Positions 26,814 through 36,223 of a DNA stretch of 64,000 nt are shown here, piece after piece. Source of the stretch: Pseudoalteromonas prydzensis. Its GTDB lineage: Bacteria > Pseudomonadota > Gammaproteobacteria > Enterobacterales > Alteromonadaceae. The notes under the pieces are model-generated. The model saw nothing but the letters and a program-made list of their open reading frames with translations, was not told where the DNA came from and ran no database searches. Numbering within the stretch: position 1 is the stretch's first letter; each line of letters opens with the position of its first letter. The stretch lies in the NCBI RefSeq assembly GCF_001661495.1, contig NZ_BDDT01000002.1, forward strand, positions 62,001-126,000, in the 5' to 3' direction. Both the position numbers and the translations under genes were made by a program.

Positions 26814-28532
26814 TCATTGAATATTTTTACTTAAAGCTAGGATTTTTTTTAGGTGTTCATACATTACTTTATATGAATCATTAGTTCCGCAATTGACAAT
26901 AAAGTCAGTTATAAACACATCATATAGAGTTTCTACTGGTATATTCAACTGCTCAGAAATATTTTTAAATTTATTCTTTGAGTCACTAAAACTATCTACT
27001 AATTCCAAGTCTACCGATGGAAATATAATCGTCAAATAATCGCGATTATATATAATATCTTCTGGAATGCTTTTAGGAATGAAAAGTACCTTGTCTTTAT
27101 AGAAATTTATATATTTAGTATATAACTCTATTTTTTGACTTTCATTTGACCCATTCACACCACCATCTACGTTAAAAGTGAAATTTTTAATTCTAATACC
27201 TGTAATTCTATTGATCTCTCTTTCAAGGTATTCAGTTGTTTTTGTTATTTCAGCAACTTCTGACAGGTCAGTGACATCACACTTATACATATCTCCATCG
27301 AGTATAAAGAACCTATTGTCGTCATCAATCTTAGAAGCCGTTGTAATTAATGTGGTTTTTATACTTGAGGCTCCACCTGAAAAATAACATACATTAAACT
27401 GTCCAGATAACCGCTCATTTTCAATGATTTTTTCAAATATTTTTTTAGCTAATGAATCTTCAACAATAATAATCGGAGAGTCATAAGAGGTCTCTAAATT
27501 ATTAAAGGCATTCAAATAGTTTACGCCTTGCTCAACAACGACTTTATTATTGGCATTAATAACAAAATTTTTCACACAGTCATTAGGAACAAGTTCAACA
27601 AAAGAGGGAGAGTGTGTAGATAGTATTATTTGAATTTTTTTATTTATTATTAAGTCTAGAAAATACTCAAGCAATCTTTTTTGAGCTCCTGGATGCAAAG
27701 ACAATTCAGGCTCATCTAATAACAATAGCGAATTATTAGGTATAGATGACAATCGTTCCACTACATGGGCAACTATAAATTCGCCACTGCCAGAGTTAGC
27801 TTCAGAATATTGTTCTCCAGATCTAAAAATAATGCTAGTGCCCCATGTCCCATTGAAGAATCTATGTTTAATTATTTTTATTTCGTCATACATTTTGTCT
27901 AAAATTTTATTTACTATACTAATGTTTTTTTTACTTATAGATAAAATAGTCGCTTTTTTTCCTGAGTTAGTTGTTTCAATTGATTGTTGAACCTTTTTTG
28001 TAACTCTTTTGGCGTAATCAGCTTTACTCTTAAGATCTGTTTTAGTTGTCTGATTATCAAAGAATATATTTTTTTCAAATGAACCAATTAAACTTTTAAA
28101 TTCAATATCTACGATTTTTCCATATGTTTTTATTTCTGGTTGCTCTACGTAAGCTTTAATTACCTTGTTACTATGTAAATCCTTTTGGAACGGAGAGAAT
28201 ACCCAACCGAAGTGATGAGTTTTTGATTCCTTGAATTCCTTTCCTTCAATTTTATATTGAAATTCCGATATTCCTTTATCATTAAATTTATCCCACTCTG
28301 TTTCGAAAAAATAATAATCAGGATTTCGACCTTTTGAAATAGATTTAATAAGTTTTAAAAATGTTGATTTTCCTGAACCATTTTTTCCGACCAGAACTGT
28401 TAGAGGGTGGTTGAAATTAATACACGTATTATCTTCAAATTGTCTGAATCTATTCACTTTCAGGTATTCGAGATCAACTTTTATAATGCCTTTTGAAAAC
28501 AGAGTTTCAATAGTTTTTATTTTTGATAACAT
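26814..28532 (-). CDS. AAA/ABC-type ATPase with C-terminal TOPRIM-like domain (OLD-like nuclease)
   Basis: The 572-residue protein starts at the ATG at 28532 because GAGAG lies 6-10 nt upstream; a GTG at 28574 would add 14 residues. The N-terminal ATPase shows Walker A VGKNGSGKST (about residue 49), signature SGSGEF, Walker B SLLLLDEPELSLHPG and the H-loop STHSPSFVE. The C-terminal part shows IIIVEDSLAKKIFE and FFILDGD, the acidic pattern of a TOPRIM metal site as in OLD-family endonucleases. No helicase partner (as in Gabija) is adjacent. The gene is visibly more AT-rich than its neighbours and flanked by inverted REP-like elements, suggesting acquisition. A phage-defence role is an inference; a fused PARIS-like ATPase/nuclease is an alternative. 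Confidence 0.8.
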   Translation of the reverse strand: MLSKIKTIETLFSKGIIKVDLEYLKVNRFRQFEDNTCINFNHPLTVLVGKNGSGKSTFLKLIKSISKGRNPDYYFFETEWDKFNDKGISEFQYKIEGKEFKESKTHHFGWVFSPFQKDLHSNKVIKAYVEQPEIKTYGKIVDIEFKSLIGSFEKNIFFDNQTTKTDLKSKADYAKRVTKKVQQSIETTNSGKKATILSISKKNISIVNKILDKMYDEIKIIKHRFFNGTWGTSIIFRSGEQYSEANSGSGEFIVAHVVERLSSIPNNSLLLLDEPELSLHPGAQKRLLEYFLDLIINKKIQIILSTHSPSFVELVPNDCVKNFVINANNKVVVEQGVNYLNAFNNLETSYDSPIIIVEDSLAKKIFEKIIENERLSGQFNVCYFSGGASSIKTTLITTASKIDDDNRFFILDGDMYKCDVTDLSEVAEITKTTEYLEREINRITGIRIKNFTFNVDGGVNGSNESQKIELYTKYINFYKDKVLFIPKSIPEDIIYNRDYLTIIFPSVDLELVDSFSDSKNKFKNISEQLNIPVETLYDVFITDFIVNCGTNDSYKVMYEHLKKILALSKNIQ

Positions 28533-28688
28533 CAGGTCTCTCATTAAAAATATAACAACTTTATCAGAGGACACTTTCTCTATTTAAGCACGAAAATGTC
28601 CTTATCTTGTGAACTAATATTAATAGTAAATAGTGTAAGTTATTGCCAGATATAAATATTATTCTTCCTGTAGCTTCTCTGAGTGTGT

Positions 28689-28713
28689 AAAAAGAGGAAA
28701 GTTTCCTCTTTTT
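28689..28713. terminator. Symmetric terminator-like hairpin
   Basis: AAAAAGAGGAAA and TTTCCTCTTTTT pair almost immediately (1-nt centre, so the real loop includes the inner bases). A/T-runs on both sides allow action in both directions. It could end the minus-strand gpmI-envC-ctpA-yibQ transcript. Confidence 0.7.
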
Positions 28714-28786
28714 CTTACTAAGTTAATGACGACTCACCTGACTGACCGGTTATCGCTCTAAGCCGTCTATCAGCTCTCACACTAAA

Positions 28787-28820
28787 CGTTGGGTTTCGTT
28801 GCTCCCAACCACAACCTACG
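28787..28820 (-). repeat. REP-like palindromic element, right copy (inverted)
   Basis: Its reverse complement begins CGTAGGTTG and ends CGAAACCCAACG, matching the left copy at 26724-26756 at both ends with changes in the middle. Confidence 0.8.
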
Positions 28821-28904
28821 GTAGTTAATTTAACGACGGACTATACTGTTTTCCTAGAACCTAATACCTAATACCTAGCTCCTTTTCCCTTGTAACTTTA
28901 AAGC

Positions 28905-29669
28905 TTACCTCGCACTAACCCCTTTATGCTCAGCCTGCGCGAGTTGTATATATTTACGCTCTACCAGCTGCGATAGCGGCACCAGTTCAAAGCCTTGTTG
29001 TTCAAGTTCGGGTAGCTTGCGCTGTAAAAATTCGATTGTTTCAGGATAGGGGTGGGCAATCGCGATGGCGAAGTTATAACGCTCGGCTTTATATTTTAAT
29101 TCGTTGAGGCGAAATTGCAGCTGTTGTTCATTAACTATGTTGTCTAAAAATACATGGCGGCCAACATTCTCTACACCATATAAATTAGCGACGTTTTGCG
29201 CTTGGCTTAAGCCGGTCGTGCGGCTATCTAAAAAGTACAGATTGCGCTTTTTTAGCACTTCCATGGTCCATTTCATAGGCTGGCTTTCTTGGGTCAGTGC
29301 GGAGCCCATATGGTTATTCACGCCTTTAACTTGTGGTAGTGTGGCAAGGGCGTTACCGAGTGTATGCTGTAATTGTTCTTTACTCATATCGCTGGTGAGT
29401 GCGCCGGGGCCAAGTGCTTTACTGTTATCCAGTGCTTGCATCGGAATATGCAGCAGTAATTCTTTATCTGATTGACTGGCCAAACGAGCAAAAATTTGTG
29501 AATAGGGGGTATGAGGCAAAATCGAGAACGATATTTTACCTGGTAAATTTAAGGTTTCGAGGTCGCGTCGATGATTACCAATATCGTCAATCACGATGGC
29601 TATTTGTTTACCTGCTGCAACAGCGGGCAAGCTGCAAATAGCCAATAATAGCCAAGCTAGTTTTTTCAC
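28905..29669 (-). CDS. yibQ: Divergent polysaccharide deacetylase family protein
   Basis: The 254-residue exported protein has a signal peptide (MKKLAWLLLAICSLPAVAA). It belongs to the YibQ / divergent polysaccharide deacetylase family: IAIVIDDIGNHRRDLE, SILPHTPYS, LLLHIPMQ, GVNNHMGSALT and FLDSRTT are typical. A role in peptidoglycan or envelope glycan metabolism is likely; the catalytic activity is not established. It ends the gpmI-envC-ctpA-yibQ cluster, 39 bp after ctpA. Confidence 0.92.
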   Translation of the reverse strand: MKKLAWLLLAICSLPAVAAGKQIAIVIDDIGNHRRDLETLNLPGKISFSILPHTPYSQIFARLASQSDKELLLHIPMQALDNSKALGPGALTSDMSKEQLQHTLGNALATLPQVKGVNNHMGSALTQESQPMKWTMEVLKKRNLYFLDSRTTGLSQAQNVANLYGVENVGRHVFLDNIVNEQQLQFRLNELKYKAERYNFAIAIAHPYPETIEFLQRKLPELEQQGFELVPLSQLVERKYIQLAQAEHKGVSAR

Positions 29670-29708
29670 GTTTATAATTTTTATTATCTTTTTTAAGAGC
29701 TACAACGT

Positions 29709-30980
29709 TTATTTCATCGTTAATAGCTGCTGCGCCTTTAATAACAGAGGATCGCTTGCGGCTGAATTTTGCCATAACGGATCGTCGCTTCCTTGTTCAT
29801 TTTTTATTATAACTACTTTATCTATTTGTGAAAGGGTTGATTGATTAATCGCCACGTCGGGGGTTACGCCAATGCCATCAATTGATTGCCCTGATGGGGT
29901 AAAGTATTTTGCAGTGGTTAGCTTTAGGGCTGTATTACCATTACCAAGTGGGATCAGCGACTGTACAGAGCCTTTACCAAATGACTGGCTACCGATTAAC
30001 GTAGCACGGTGGTTGTCTTTTAATGCGGCAGCTAAAATTTCTGCTGCTGAGGCCGAGTTTTCATTGATCAACACCACAATAGGGGCGCCATTTAATATAT
30101 CGCCTTTTTTAGCGCGATAATGTTGGTTCGCATCATAAAAGCGCCCTTTGGTGGTCACTATAGTGCCACTTTGTAAGAACAGATCAGAGACCGCTACCGC
30201 ACTTTGTAATGTGCCGCCTGGGTTATCGCGTAGATCAATTACTAATCCTGTTAGTGCTGCGCCATAATTACTTTGTAATATGGTTATGTGTCGTGCTACA
30301 TCATGCAAAGTGTGGTTGCTAAAGCTATTAATCGCTAAATAGCCAATGCCAAAACCAGACAGAGAGCTTGTCACGCTTTCTAGGTTAATTTCAGAACGAG
30401 TAATTTCAAAATCAAGTATCTGTGTTGGGTTAGTGCGTTCGATCGTTAAGGTGACTGCTGCGGTGTCGCTGCTTTTTATCATTTGTGCAACTTGGTTGAT
30501 GTCTTTATTCACTACCGCTTGCTGATTGATGGCGAGCACAACATCATCTTTTTGTATACCGGCCAGAGCGGCTGGAGAATTTTTAATGGTGTTTAAAATA
30601 ACAATTTTTTGATCTTGCTGTTTTACCTCTATGCCAAGCCCTGTATAACGACCGTTAGTGCTACTAAACAACGCTTCAAGTTCTTGCTCATCAAGGTACT
30701 TAGAATAAGGGTCTAGTTGTGCGAGTAAAGCTTCAAATTGTTGGTTGTTTTCGAAACTTTGTTGCAGTGCTAAATCTTCCACATAATAGGCGTGGATATT
30801 AAAGAGGATTTCATTTTTTTGCTGGCTTTTTAAATCGCCGACGGTTGTAAGCGCAAAGCTATTAAAACTCAGGCACAAAAAAAGGCTAGCTAACAATAAA
30901 TAACTGAATAAATAACTGATATAAGCGCGCGTTAAAGCATAATGCTGTAACTGCTGTATTTTTAATTGTGTATGTGGCAT
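29709..30980 (-). CDS. S41 family carboxy-terminal processing protease
   Basis: The 423-residue exported serine protease has an N-terminal hydrophobic segment (about residues 22-43) that acts as signal or anchor. A PDZ domain follows (about 110-200, GRYTGLGIEV, IKNSPAALAGIQKDD), then the S41 catalytic core with DLRDNPGG, the nucleophile serine in NENSASAAEI and the catalytic lysine in SFGKGSVQS. CtpA-type proteases cleave C-termini of periplasmic proteins, often peptidoglycan hydrolases. It sits 35 bp after envC in the same cluster. Confidence 0.95.
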   Translation of the reverse strand: MPHTQLKIQQLQHYALTRAYISYLFSYLLLASLFLCLSFNSFALTTVGDLKSQQKNEILFNIHAYYVEDLALQQSFENNQQFEALLAQLDPYSKYLDEQELEALFSSTNGRYTGLGIEVKQQDQKIVILNTIKNSPAALAGIQKDDVVLAINQQAVVNKDINQVAQMIKSSDTAAVTLTIERTNPTQILDFEITRSEINLESVTSSLSGFGIGYLAINSFSNHTLHDVARHITILQSNYGAALTGLVIDLRDNPGGTLQSAVAVSDLFLQSGTIVTTKGRFYDANQHYRAKKGDILNGAPIVVLINENSASAAEILAAALKDNHRATLIGSQSFGKGSVQSLIPLGNGNTALKLTTAKYFTPSGQSIDGIGVTPDVAINQSTLSQIDKVVIIKNEQGSDDPLWQNSAASDPLLLKAQQLLTMK

Positions 30981-31015
30981 CAGCTGCTCCCAGTGGGGTG
31001 CAGCTGTTTAATCAC

Positions 31016-32155
31016 TTAAATGCGTCTGCACCATTTTACAGGATTTACTGCGCGTCCTTTGTGGCGTATTTCAAAGTATAGACCAGAATTTGCTTGTCCG
31101 CCGCTTTGTCCAACTAAAGCGATTATATCGCCTTGACGAACCATATCGCCCACGTCTTTTAACAGGGTTTGGGTATGACCGTATAAACTCATAAAGCCGT
31201 CACCATGATCAAGTACAATCACCCAACCATAGCCTTTTAACCAATCAGCAAAGACCACTTGGCCATTGTGAACACTTTGTACGTTACTGCCTTCTCGTGC
31301 GCCGATTAATACGCCTTTCCAGTCAATGCCGCCGTGTTTTCGCTGTCCGAAGCTGTGTTCTATTTTGCCTTTTGTTGGCCAGTCTAACTTTCCTTTACTG
31401 CTTGCTAAGCCGAGTAGTTCAACCTTTTGCGTTTTCTCTTTTTCAAGTTCTTGCAGGGTTGTGACTAAGGTTTTTTCATTCTCTTTTAGGTAATCAATAG
31501 AGTTTTTAGTTGAGCTAAGTTTGGTTTTTAGCTCACTAATATTTGCTTTACGTTGCTGCTGTGCAGCTATTAGTGCTTGCTGGCGATTGGCTTGCTCTTT
31601 ATGTAGGGCAACTAAATGAAGCTTGGTTTTTTCAAGTTCAGCTTGCACCGCTTCGATTTCCAGCAGTAACGCTTTTAATTCTTCAATTTGTTCAATACGT
31701 GCTTTGTTAAGGTAATTGTAATAGCTTAATGTTCGCTCAACTTGTGCTGTATTTTCTTGATTCAACAGCATTTTTGAATAGTCATGCCCACCGGACATGT
31801 AAGCACTTTTTATTTGTGCGGCAAGGGCTTGTTGTTGCTCTTGGCGTTCTTTTTCAAGCTTATCGGCTTGTTGCTGTTGCTGCTTTTGTTGTTTTTCGGT
31901 ATCGCGAATTGACTGCTCTGCAATATTCAGTGCTTTGGCATTTTTCGCAATATCAAGTTCATGCTGCTTAAGGCTTTTTTGTGATTTAGCGATGTCTTTA
32001 CGTTGAGCTGCCAATTCGGCTTGGCTTTGCTTTAACGCACTTTGAATTTCACTGAGGTCTTTTTTAGTACGGTCTTCATTAGCGACAGCCGAAGCTGCCA
32101 CCAATGAAGACATAATTAACGTACTAACAACTAAATGTTTAACGCATCTACGCAT
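31016..32155 (-). CDS. envC: Murein hydrolase activator EnvC
   Basis: The 379-residue periplasmic protein has a signal peptide (cleavage near SAVANE), a long coiled coil (about residues 30-245, rich in K/E/Q heptads) and a C-terminal LytM/M23 domain. In the LytM domain the HxH motif reads HTQ, so metal-dependent catalysis is unlikely, as expected for EnvC, which activates amidases under FtsEX control. FtsEX is encoded at 21268-22928. The stop codon of gpmI lies 3 bp upstream of the start. Confidence 0.96.
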   Translation of the reverse strand: MRRCVKHLVVSTLIMSSLVAASAVANEDRTKKDLSEIQSALKQSQAELAAQRKDIAKSQKSLKQHELDIAKNAKALNIAEQSIRDTEKQQKQQQQQADKLEKERQEQQQALAAQIKSAYMSGGHDYSKMLLNQENTAQVERTLSYYNYLNKARIEQIEELKALLLEIEAVQAELEKTKLHLVALHKEQANRQQALIAAQQQRKANISELKTKLSSTKNSIDYLKENEKTLVTTLQELEKEKTQKVELLGLASSKGKLDWPTKGKIEHSFGQRKHGGIDWKGVLIGAREGSNVQSVHNGQVVFADWLKGYGWVIVLDHGDGFMSLYGHTQTLLKDVGDMVRQGDIIALVGQSGGQANSGLYFEIRHKGRAVNPVKWCRRI

Positions 32156-32158
32156 AGT

Positions 32159-33703
32159 TTATTTCAAAGTCATGATCGGTGTGCCGGTCATTTCGCTTGG
32201 TTGTTCCATACCCATTAGGTGTAGCATGGTAGGTGCAACGTCGCTTAAGGCTTTACCTTCACTTGGGGTTGCATCACGGCCAACATAAATAAATGGTACC
32301 GGTTCACTAGTATGAGCTGTATGCGCTTGACCAGTTTTAAGGTTTGCCATTTGCTCGGCATTACCATGATCCGCTGTAATTAATGCTTCACCGCCAAATT
32401 CTTGTAAGGCAGCAACAACACGACCAATACAATGATCAACCGCTTCACAGGCTTTTACTGCGGCTTCAAATACGCCTGAGTGGCCAACCATATCGCCATT
32501 AGGGTAGTTACAAATAATTGCGTCGTACTTGCCGCTTTTTATAGCTTCAACAAGTTTATCGGTGAGCATTTCTGAGTTCATTTCAGGCTGTAGGTCGTAT
32601 GTAGCCACTTGTGGTGATGGGATCAACTCGCGCGTTTCACCTTCAAATTCATTTTCACGGCCGCCGCTGAAGAAAAACGTCACGTGTGCGTATTTTTCGG
32701 TTTCAGAAATACGTAGTTGTGTTTTATTGTGTTTTTCAAACCATTCGCCTAAAACATTAGTTAAAGGGACGGTGGCGAAAGCGGCTGGAGCGTCGATGTC
32801 TGCGGCGTATTCGGTCAACATAACAAAAGCACTTAATGTTGGTGCTTTCTTTTTAGCAAAGCCGTCGAAGTCTTTATCAACAAATGCGCGGGTCATTTCA
32901 CGGGCACGGTCGGCTCTAAAGTTTAAGAAAATAACGGTGTCGCCATCATTAATTTGTACCGGCTCTTGGTCTGGTGCCGCGATTGTGGTGGCTGCAACGA
33001 ATTCATCGTTTTCATCACGTTCATAAGCGCCAGCTAATGCATCGACTGCGTTAGTATAATTATGTTGTGCAATACCACTTACCATTAGATCATAGGCTTG
33101 TTCAACACGGTTCCAGCGATTATCGCGGTCCATTGCATAGTAACGACCAATGATTGAAGCAAGACGACCACAATTTAATTTACTGAACAGGGCTTCAACA
33201 CGTTCAATCGACGCCTTTGCACTGCGAGGTGGGGTATCTCGGCCATCTAAGAAGGCATGAAAGTACACTTCTTTTGCGCCGCGAGCTGCTGCTAATTCGA
33301 TTGCAGCTAGAATATGATCTTCATGGCTGTGTACGCCGCCTGGGCTTAGTAAACCCATTAAGTGAACAGCTTTACCGGCATTTACTGCTTTATCTATGTT
33401 TTCAACTAACACTGGGTTATGGTCAAACTCACCATCGTCGATTGCTTTAGTGATACGGGTAAAGTCTTGATAAACCACACGACCTGCGCCTAGATTGACG
33501 TGGCCAACTTCTGAGTTACCCATTTGCCCATCAGGAAGGCCAACATCTAAACCCGAGCCAGAAATTAGGGTATGCGGGCGAGTTGCCCAAAGTTCATCTA
33601 AAACAGGGGTATTAGCCGCTAAAATTGCATTACTTTGTGCATCTTCACGGTATCCCCAACCATCTAAAATCATTAATACGAGAGGTTTTTTATGTTGTGT
33701 CAT
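32159..33703 (-). CDS. gpmI: 2,3-bisphosphoglycerate-independent phosphoglycerate mutase
   Basis: The 514-residue enzyme interconverts 3- and 2-phosphoglycerate and uses manganese and a phosphoserine intermediate. Seen: [12 protein letters not shown], the active-site serine segment [43 protein letters not shown] and the C-terminal metal ligands in [10 protein letters not shown] and [10 protein letters not shown]. Length matches the family (about 514). It is the first gene of the minus-strand cluster and divergent from yibN. Confidence 0.98.
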   Translation of the reverse strand: MTQHKKPLVLMILDGWGYREDAQSNAILAANTPVLDELWATRPHTLISGSGLDVGLPDGQMGNSEVGHVNLGAGRVVYQDFTRITKAIDDGEFDHNPVLVENIDKAVNAGKAVHLMGLLSPGGVHSHEDHILAAIELAAARGAKEVYFHAFLDGRDTPPRSAKASIERVEALFSKLNCGRLASIIGRYYAMDRDNRWNRVEQAYDLMVSGIAQHNYTNAVDALAGAYERDENDEFVAATTIAAPDQEPVQINDGDTVIFLNFRADRAREMTRAFVDKDFDGFAKKKAPTLSAFVMLTEYAADIDAPAAFATVPLTNVLGEWFEKHNKTQLRISETEKYAHVTFFFSGGRENEFEGETRELIPSPQVATYDLQPEMNSEMLTDKLVEAIKSGKYDAIICNYPNGDMVGHSGVFEAAVKACEAVDHCIGRVVAALQEFGGEALITADHGNAEQMANLKTGQAHTAHTSEPVPFIYVGRDATPSEGKALSDVAPTMLHLMGMEQPSEMTGTPIMTLK

Positions 33704-33903
33704 TTTGGTTCCTGAAAATTAGCTCCTGTTTCAGCTAAGCATACCGTGTTTTGTAGTTATGATCAGCAATCAAAGCTGCATATTAAAATATTTCACTCTC
33801 TGGTAATTTCTAATCAAGCACGTATACTTGCGTGGCTAGGGCATTGCCCTTACGTTTAACCCCAGCGCTAAAGGCGCGGGACAATTTTCATAGTGGAAGA
33901 CGC

Positions 33904-34335
33904 ATGGATCAATATATTGAATTTGTCGGTAATCATCCGATATTAAGTTTAGCGTGGGTTGCTTTGGTTGCACTCATTGTCGGCGGTTGGTTTAAAAGTA
34001 AGTTTTCAGCAATTCGTCAAATAAACCCGCAACAACTAACGTTATTAATTAACCGTGAAGACGGTCTTGTTGTAGATATACGTGCCCAAAAAGAATTTAA
34101 TAATGGCCGTATTGCAGGCGCAGAGCACCTTAGCCCTGAAAAAGCCAAACAATCTGACTTTTCAAGCCTTGAAAAGTCTAAGAGTAAACCCATTATATTG
34201 GTATGCACCACAGGCATGACTGCTTCTGGTATCGCAACTGCCATGCATAAAGCTGGTTTTGAATCAGTGTATGTATTGTCTGGCGGAATGGGGGCATGGC
34301 AAAGTGCCGGTCTACCAACGACAACAGGTCGCTAA
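33904..34335 (+). CDS. yibN: Membrane-anchored rhodanese-like protein YibN
   Basis: The start at 33904 (MDQYIEFVGNHP) is preceded by GGAAG and matches the known family start; an upstream in-frame codon at 33832 is unlikely. The 143-residue protein has one N-terminal membrane helix (about 12-30) and a cytoplasmic rhodanese domain with the active-site cysteine in LVCTTGMTASG. It may transfer sulfur or act in redox chemistry. It leads the yibN-grxC-secB-gpsA run, the order seen in many gammaproteobacteria. Confidence 0.94.
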   Translation: MDQYIEFVGNHPILSLAWVALVALIVGGWFKSKFSAIRQINPQQLTLLINREDGLVVDIRAQKEFNNGRIAGAEHLSPEKAKQSDFSSLEKSKSKPIILVCTTGMTASGIATAMHKAGFESVYVLSGGMGAWQSAGLPTTTGR

Positions 34336-34366
34336 TTAACTTAGTTAGGCCGCTAGAGGAATTGTT

Positions 34367-34624
34367 ATGAGTAATGTTGTTCTTTACACCAAAGCGTATT
34401 GTCCTTTTTGCCAACGAGCATTGGCATTGCTAACCAGCAAAGGTGTGCAATTTAAGAATATAGATATCGGTGTACAGCCTGAACTTCGCGATGAAATGAT
34501 CGCCAAAGCAGGTGGCGCGAGCACAGTACCGCAAATCTTTATTAATGATGAGCATATTGGCGGTTGTGACGACATGATGGCGATTGAAGCCCAAGGCAAG
34601 CTTGACGCAAAGTTAAACGCTTAA
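34367..34624 (+). CDS. grxC: Glutaredoxin 3
   Basis: The 85-residue thioredoxin-fold oxidoreductase has the dithiol active site YCPFCQRA near the N-terminus, the cis-proline segment STVPQIFINDEHIGGCDD and full length. It reduces disulfides and mixed glutathione disulfides in the cytoplasm. GAGGA precedes the ATG. Confidence 0.97.
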   Translation: MSNVVLYTKAYCPFCQRALALLTSKGVQFKNIDIGVQPELRDEMIAKAGGASTVPQIFINDEHIGGCDDMMAIEAQGKLDAKLNA

Positions 34625-34662
34625 ACATTTATTATAAAAACGATTAAAAGTTAGGAATTATC

Positions 34663-35151
34663 ATGAACGAAGAAAATCAGAACGTAGCAGCACAACAAGA
34701 AACTGGCGCACAATTTACTATTCAACGTATTTATACAAAAGACGTGTCTTTTGAAACGCCTAATTCACCTGCTATTTTCCAAAAAGAATGGACACCAGAA
34801 GTTAAGCTTGACCTTGATACACGTTCAAACAAATTAGACGAAGGTGTGTTTGAAGTTGTTTTAGCATTGACAGTAACAGCATCAATCGGTGAAGAAACTG
34901 CATTCTTATGTGAAATTCAACAAGCGGGTATTTTCACTATCGCTGAAATTGAAGAAGTACAACTTGCACATATGCTAGGCGCATTCTGCCCTAACGTGTT
35001 ATTCCCATATGCACGTGAAGCGGTATCTAACTTAGTTAATCGTGGTACGTTCCCACAGCTTAACCTTGCACCTGTAAACTTTGACGCGTTATTCGCGCAA
35101 TACATGCAGCAACGTGCAGCGCAAGCTGAACAGGCAACTGCAGACGCATAA
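34663..35151 (+). CDS. secB: Protein-export chaperone SecB
   Basis: The 162-residue acidic chaperone keeps preproteins unfolded and delivers them to SecA. Seen: [51 protein letters not shown] and [11 protein letters not shown]. The ribosome site AGGA precedes the ATG. GpsA begins 4 bp after the stop. Confidence 0.98.
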   Translation: MNEENQNVAAQQETGAQFTIQRIYTKDVSFETPNSPAIFQKEWTPEVKLDLDTRSNKLDEGVFEVVLALTVTASIGEETAFLCEIQQAGIFTIAEIEEVQLAHMLGAFCPNVLFPYAREAVSNLVNRGTFPQLNLAPVNFDALFAQYMQQRAAQAEQATADA

Positions 35152-35154
35152 TCG

Positions 35155-36162
35155 ATGAATACAGCCAATTCAGCTGTTACAGTATTAGGGGCGGGGTCTT
35201 ATGGCACCGCCCTTGCTATTTGTTTAGCCCGAAACGGTCACCAAGTGACACTTTGGGGGCGCAATAGCGATGACGTTGCCACGCTTGCAGCTGAGCGGAA
35301 AAATCAACGTTACCTACCAGACGTCACTTTCCCTGACACTTTACATCTTGAAGCCGACTTACATACTGCAGTAACTGCAAGCCAGGTTATTTTGGTCGTG
35401 GTACCGAGTCATGCATTTGGCAATACGCTACAGCAAATTAAGCCTTCATTACTTGATGGTGCGCAAGTGGCGTGGGCGACTAAAGGCTTAGAACCAGATA
35501 CGGGCAGATTACTGCAAGAAGTTGCGCAACAAGAACTCGGTGATGACGTGCCATTGGCTGTGGTTTCGGGTCCTACCTTCGCCAAAGAAATGGCAATGGG
35601 TTTACCTACGGCTATTTCTGTATCATCAACATCAACCGCTTTTGCAAAACAGCTTGCCGATCTACTGCATTGCGGCCGTTCATTTCGGGTTTATAACAAT
35701 AATGATTTTATTGGCATACAGCTCGGTGGTGCGGTTAAAAATGTAATTGCGATTGGTGCAGGTATGTCTGATGGCTTTGGTTTTGGTGCTAATGCTAGAA
35801 CAGCGTTGATCACCCGTGGTTTAGCTGAGTTGTGTCGTTTAGGTTGTGCTCTGGGCGCGAAATCTGAAACCTTTATGGGCATGGCTGGTCTTGGCGACTT
35901 GATACTCACCTGTACAGACAATCAGTCTCGTAACCGTCGCTTTGGTTTAGCCCTTGGCAAAGGTGAAGGGGTTGAACGGGCGATTGAATCAATTGGTCAA
36001 GTGGTAGAAGGTTACCGCAACACCAAAGAAGTTTATTTACTTGCACAACGCACTGGCATTGAAATGCCGATCACCGAGCAAATCTATCAGGTACTTTATG
36101 AAAATAAAGACGTAAAAGAAGCGGCGATGGCGTTATTAGGTCGCGAGCAAAAGTCAGAGTAA
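35155..36162 (+). CDS. gpsA: Glycerol-3-phosphate dehydrogenase [NAD(P)+]
   Basis: The 335-residue enzyme makes sn-glycerol-3-phosphate for phospholipid synthesis. The nucleotide-binding loop is [12 protein letters not shown]. Further motifs are [18 protein letters not shown], the catalytic lysine segment [24 protein letters not shown] and GDLILTCT. It follows secB directly, as in enterobacteria. Confidence 0.98.
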   Translation: MNTANSAVTVLGAGSYGTALAICLARNGHQVTLWGRNSDDVATLAAERKNQRYLPDVTFPDTLHLEADLHTAVTASQVILVVVPSHAFGNTLQQIKPSLLDGAQVAWATKGLEPDTGRLLQEVAQQELGDDVPLAVVSGPTFAKEMAMGLPTAISVSSTSTAFAKQLADLLHCGRSFRVYNNNDFIGIQLGGAVKNVIAIGAGMSDGFGFGANARTALITRGLAELCRLGCALGAKSETFMGMAGLGDLILTCTDNQSRNRRFGLALGKGEGVERAIESIGQVVEGYRNTKEVYLLAQRTGIEMPITEQIYQVLYENKDVKEAAMALLGREQKSE

Positions 36163-36179
36163 CCTTTGTACTCAGTATC

Positions 36180-36214
36180 GTTGTCAGCGTTGTGTCACTC
36201 ATTACGCTGGCAAC
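36180..36214. terminator. Inverted repeat between gpsA and the convergent EAL gene
   Basis: GTTGTCAGCG and CGCTGGCAAC pair over 10 bp with one G-T pair and a 15-nt loop. There is no good U-run. Its position between convergent genes suggests a weak terminator. Confidence 0.4.
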
Positions 36215-36223
36215 AACTAAAGT

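Larger units (their letters stand above)
28575..28904. other. Gene-free stretch between the ATPase gene and yibQ
   Basis: This stretch of 330 bp holds a palindromic terminator (28689-28713), the right REP-like element (28787-28820) and a small direct repeat of CCTAATA/CCTAGC type near 28859-28880 that recurs near 45600 and 46075. No gene was seen. Confidence 0.6.

Noticed and set aside
26814..28574. Full Gabija or two-gene PARIS system
   Set aside because: No UvrD-like helicase and no separate TOPRIM/DUF4435 gene is adjacent; only a single ATPase-TOPRIM-like gene can be supported.
33704..33903. Extended N-terminus of yibN starting at 33832
   Set aside because: The extra 24 residues are not hydrophobic or conserved, while the ATG at 33904 has a good ribosome site and the family start.
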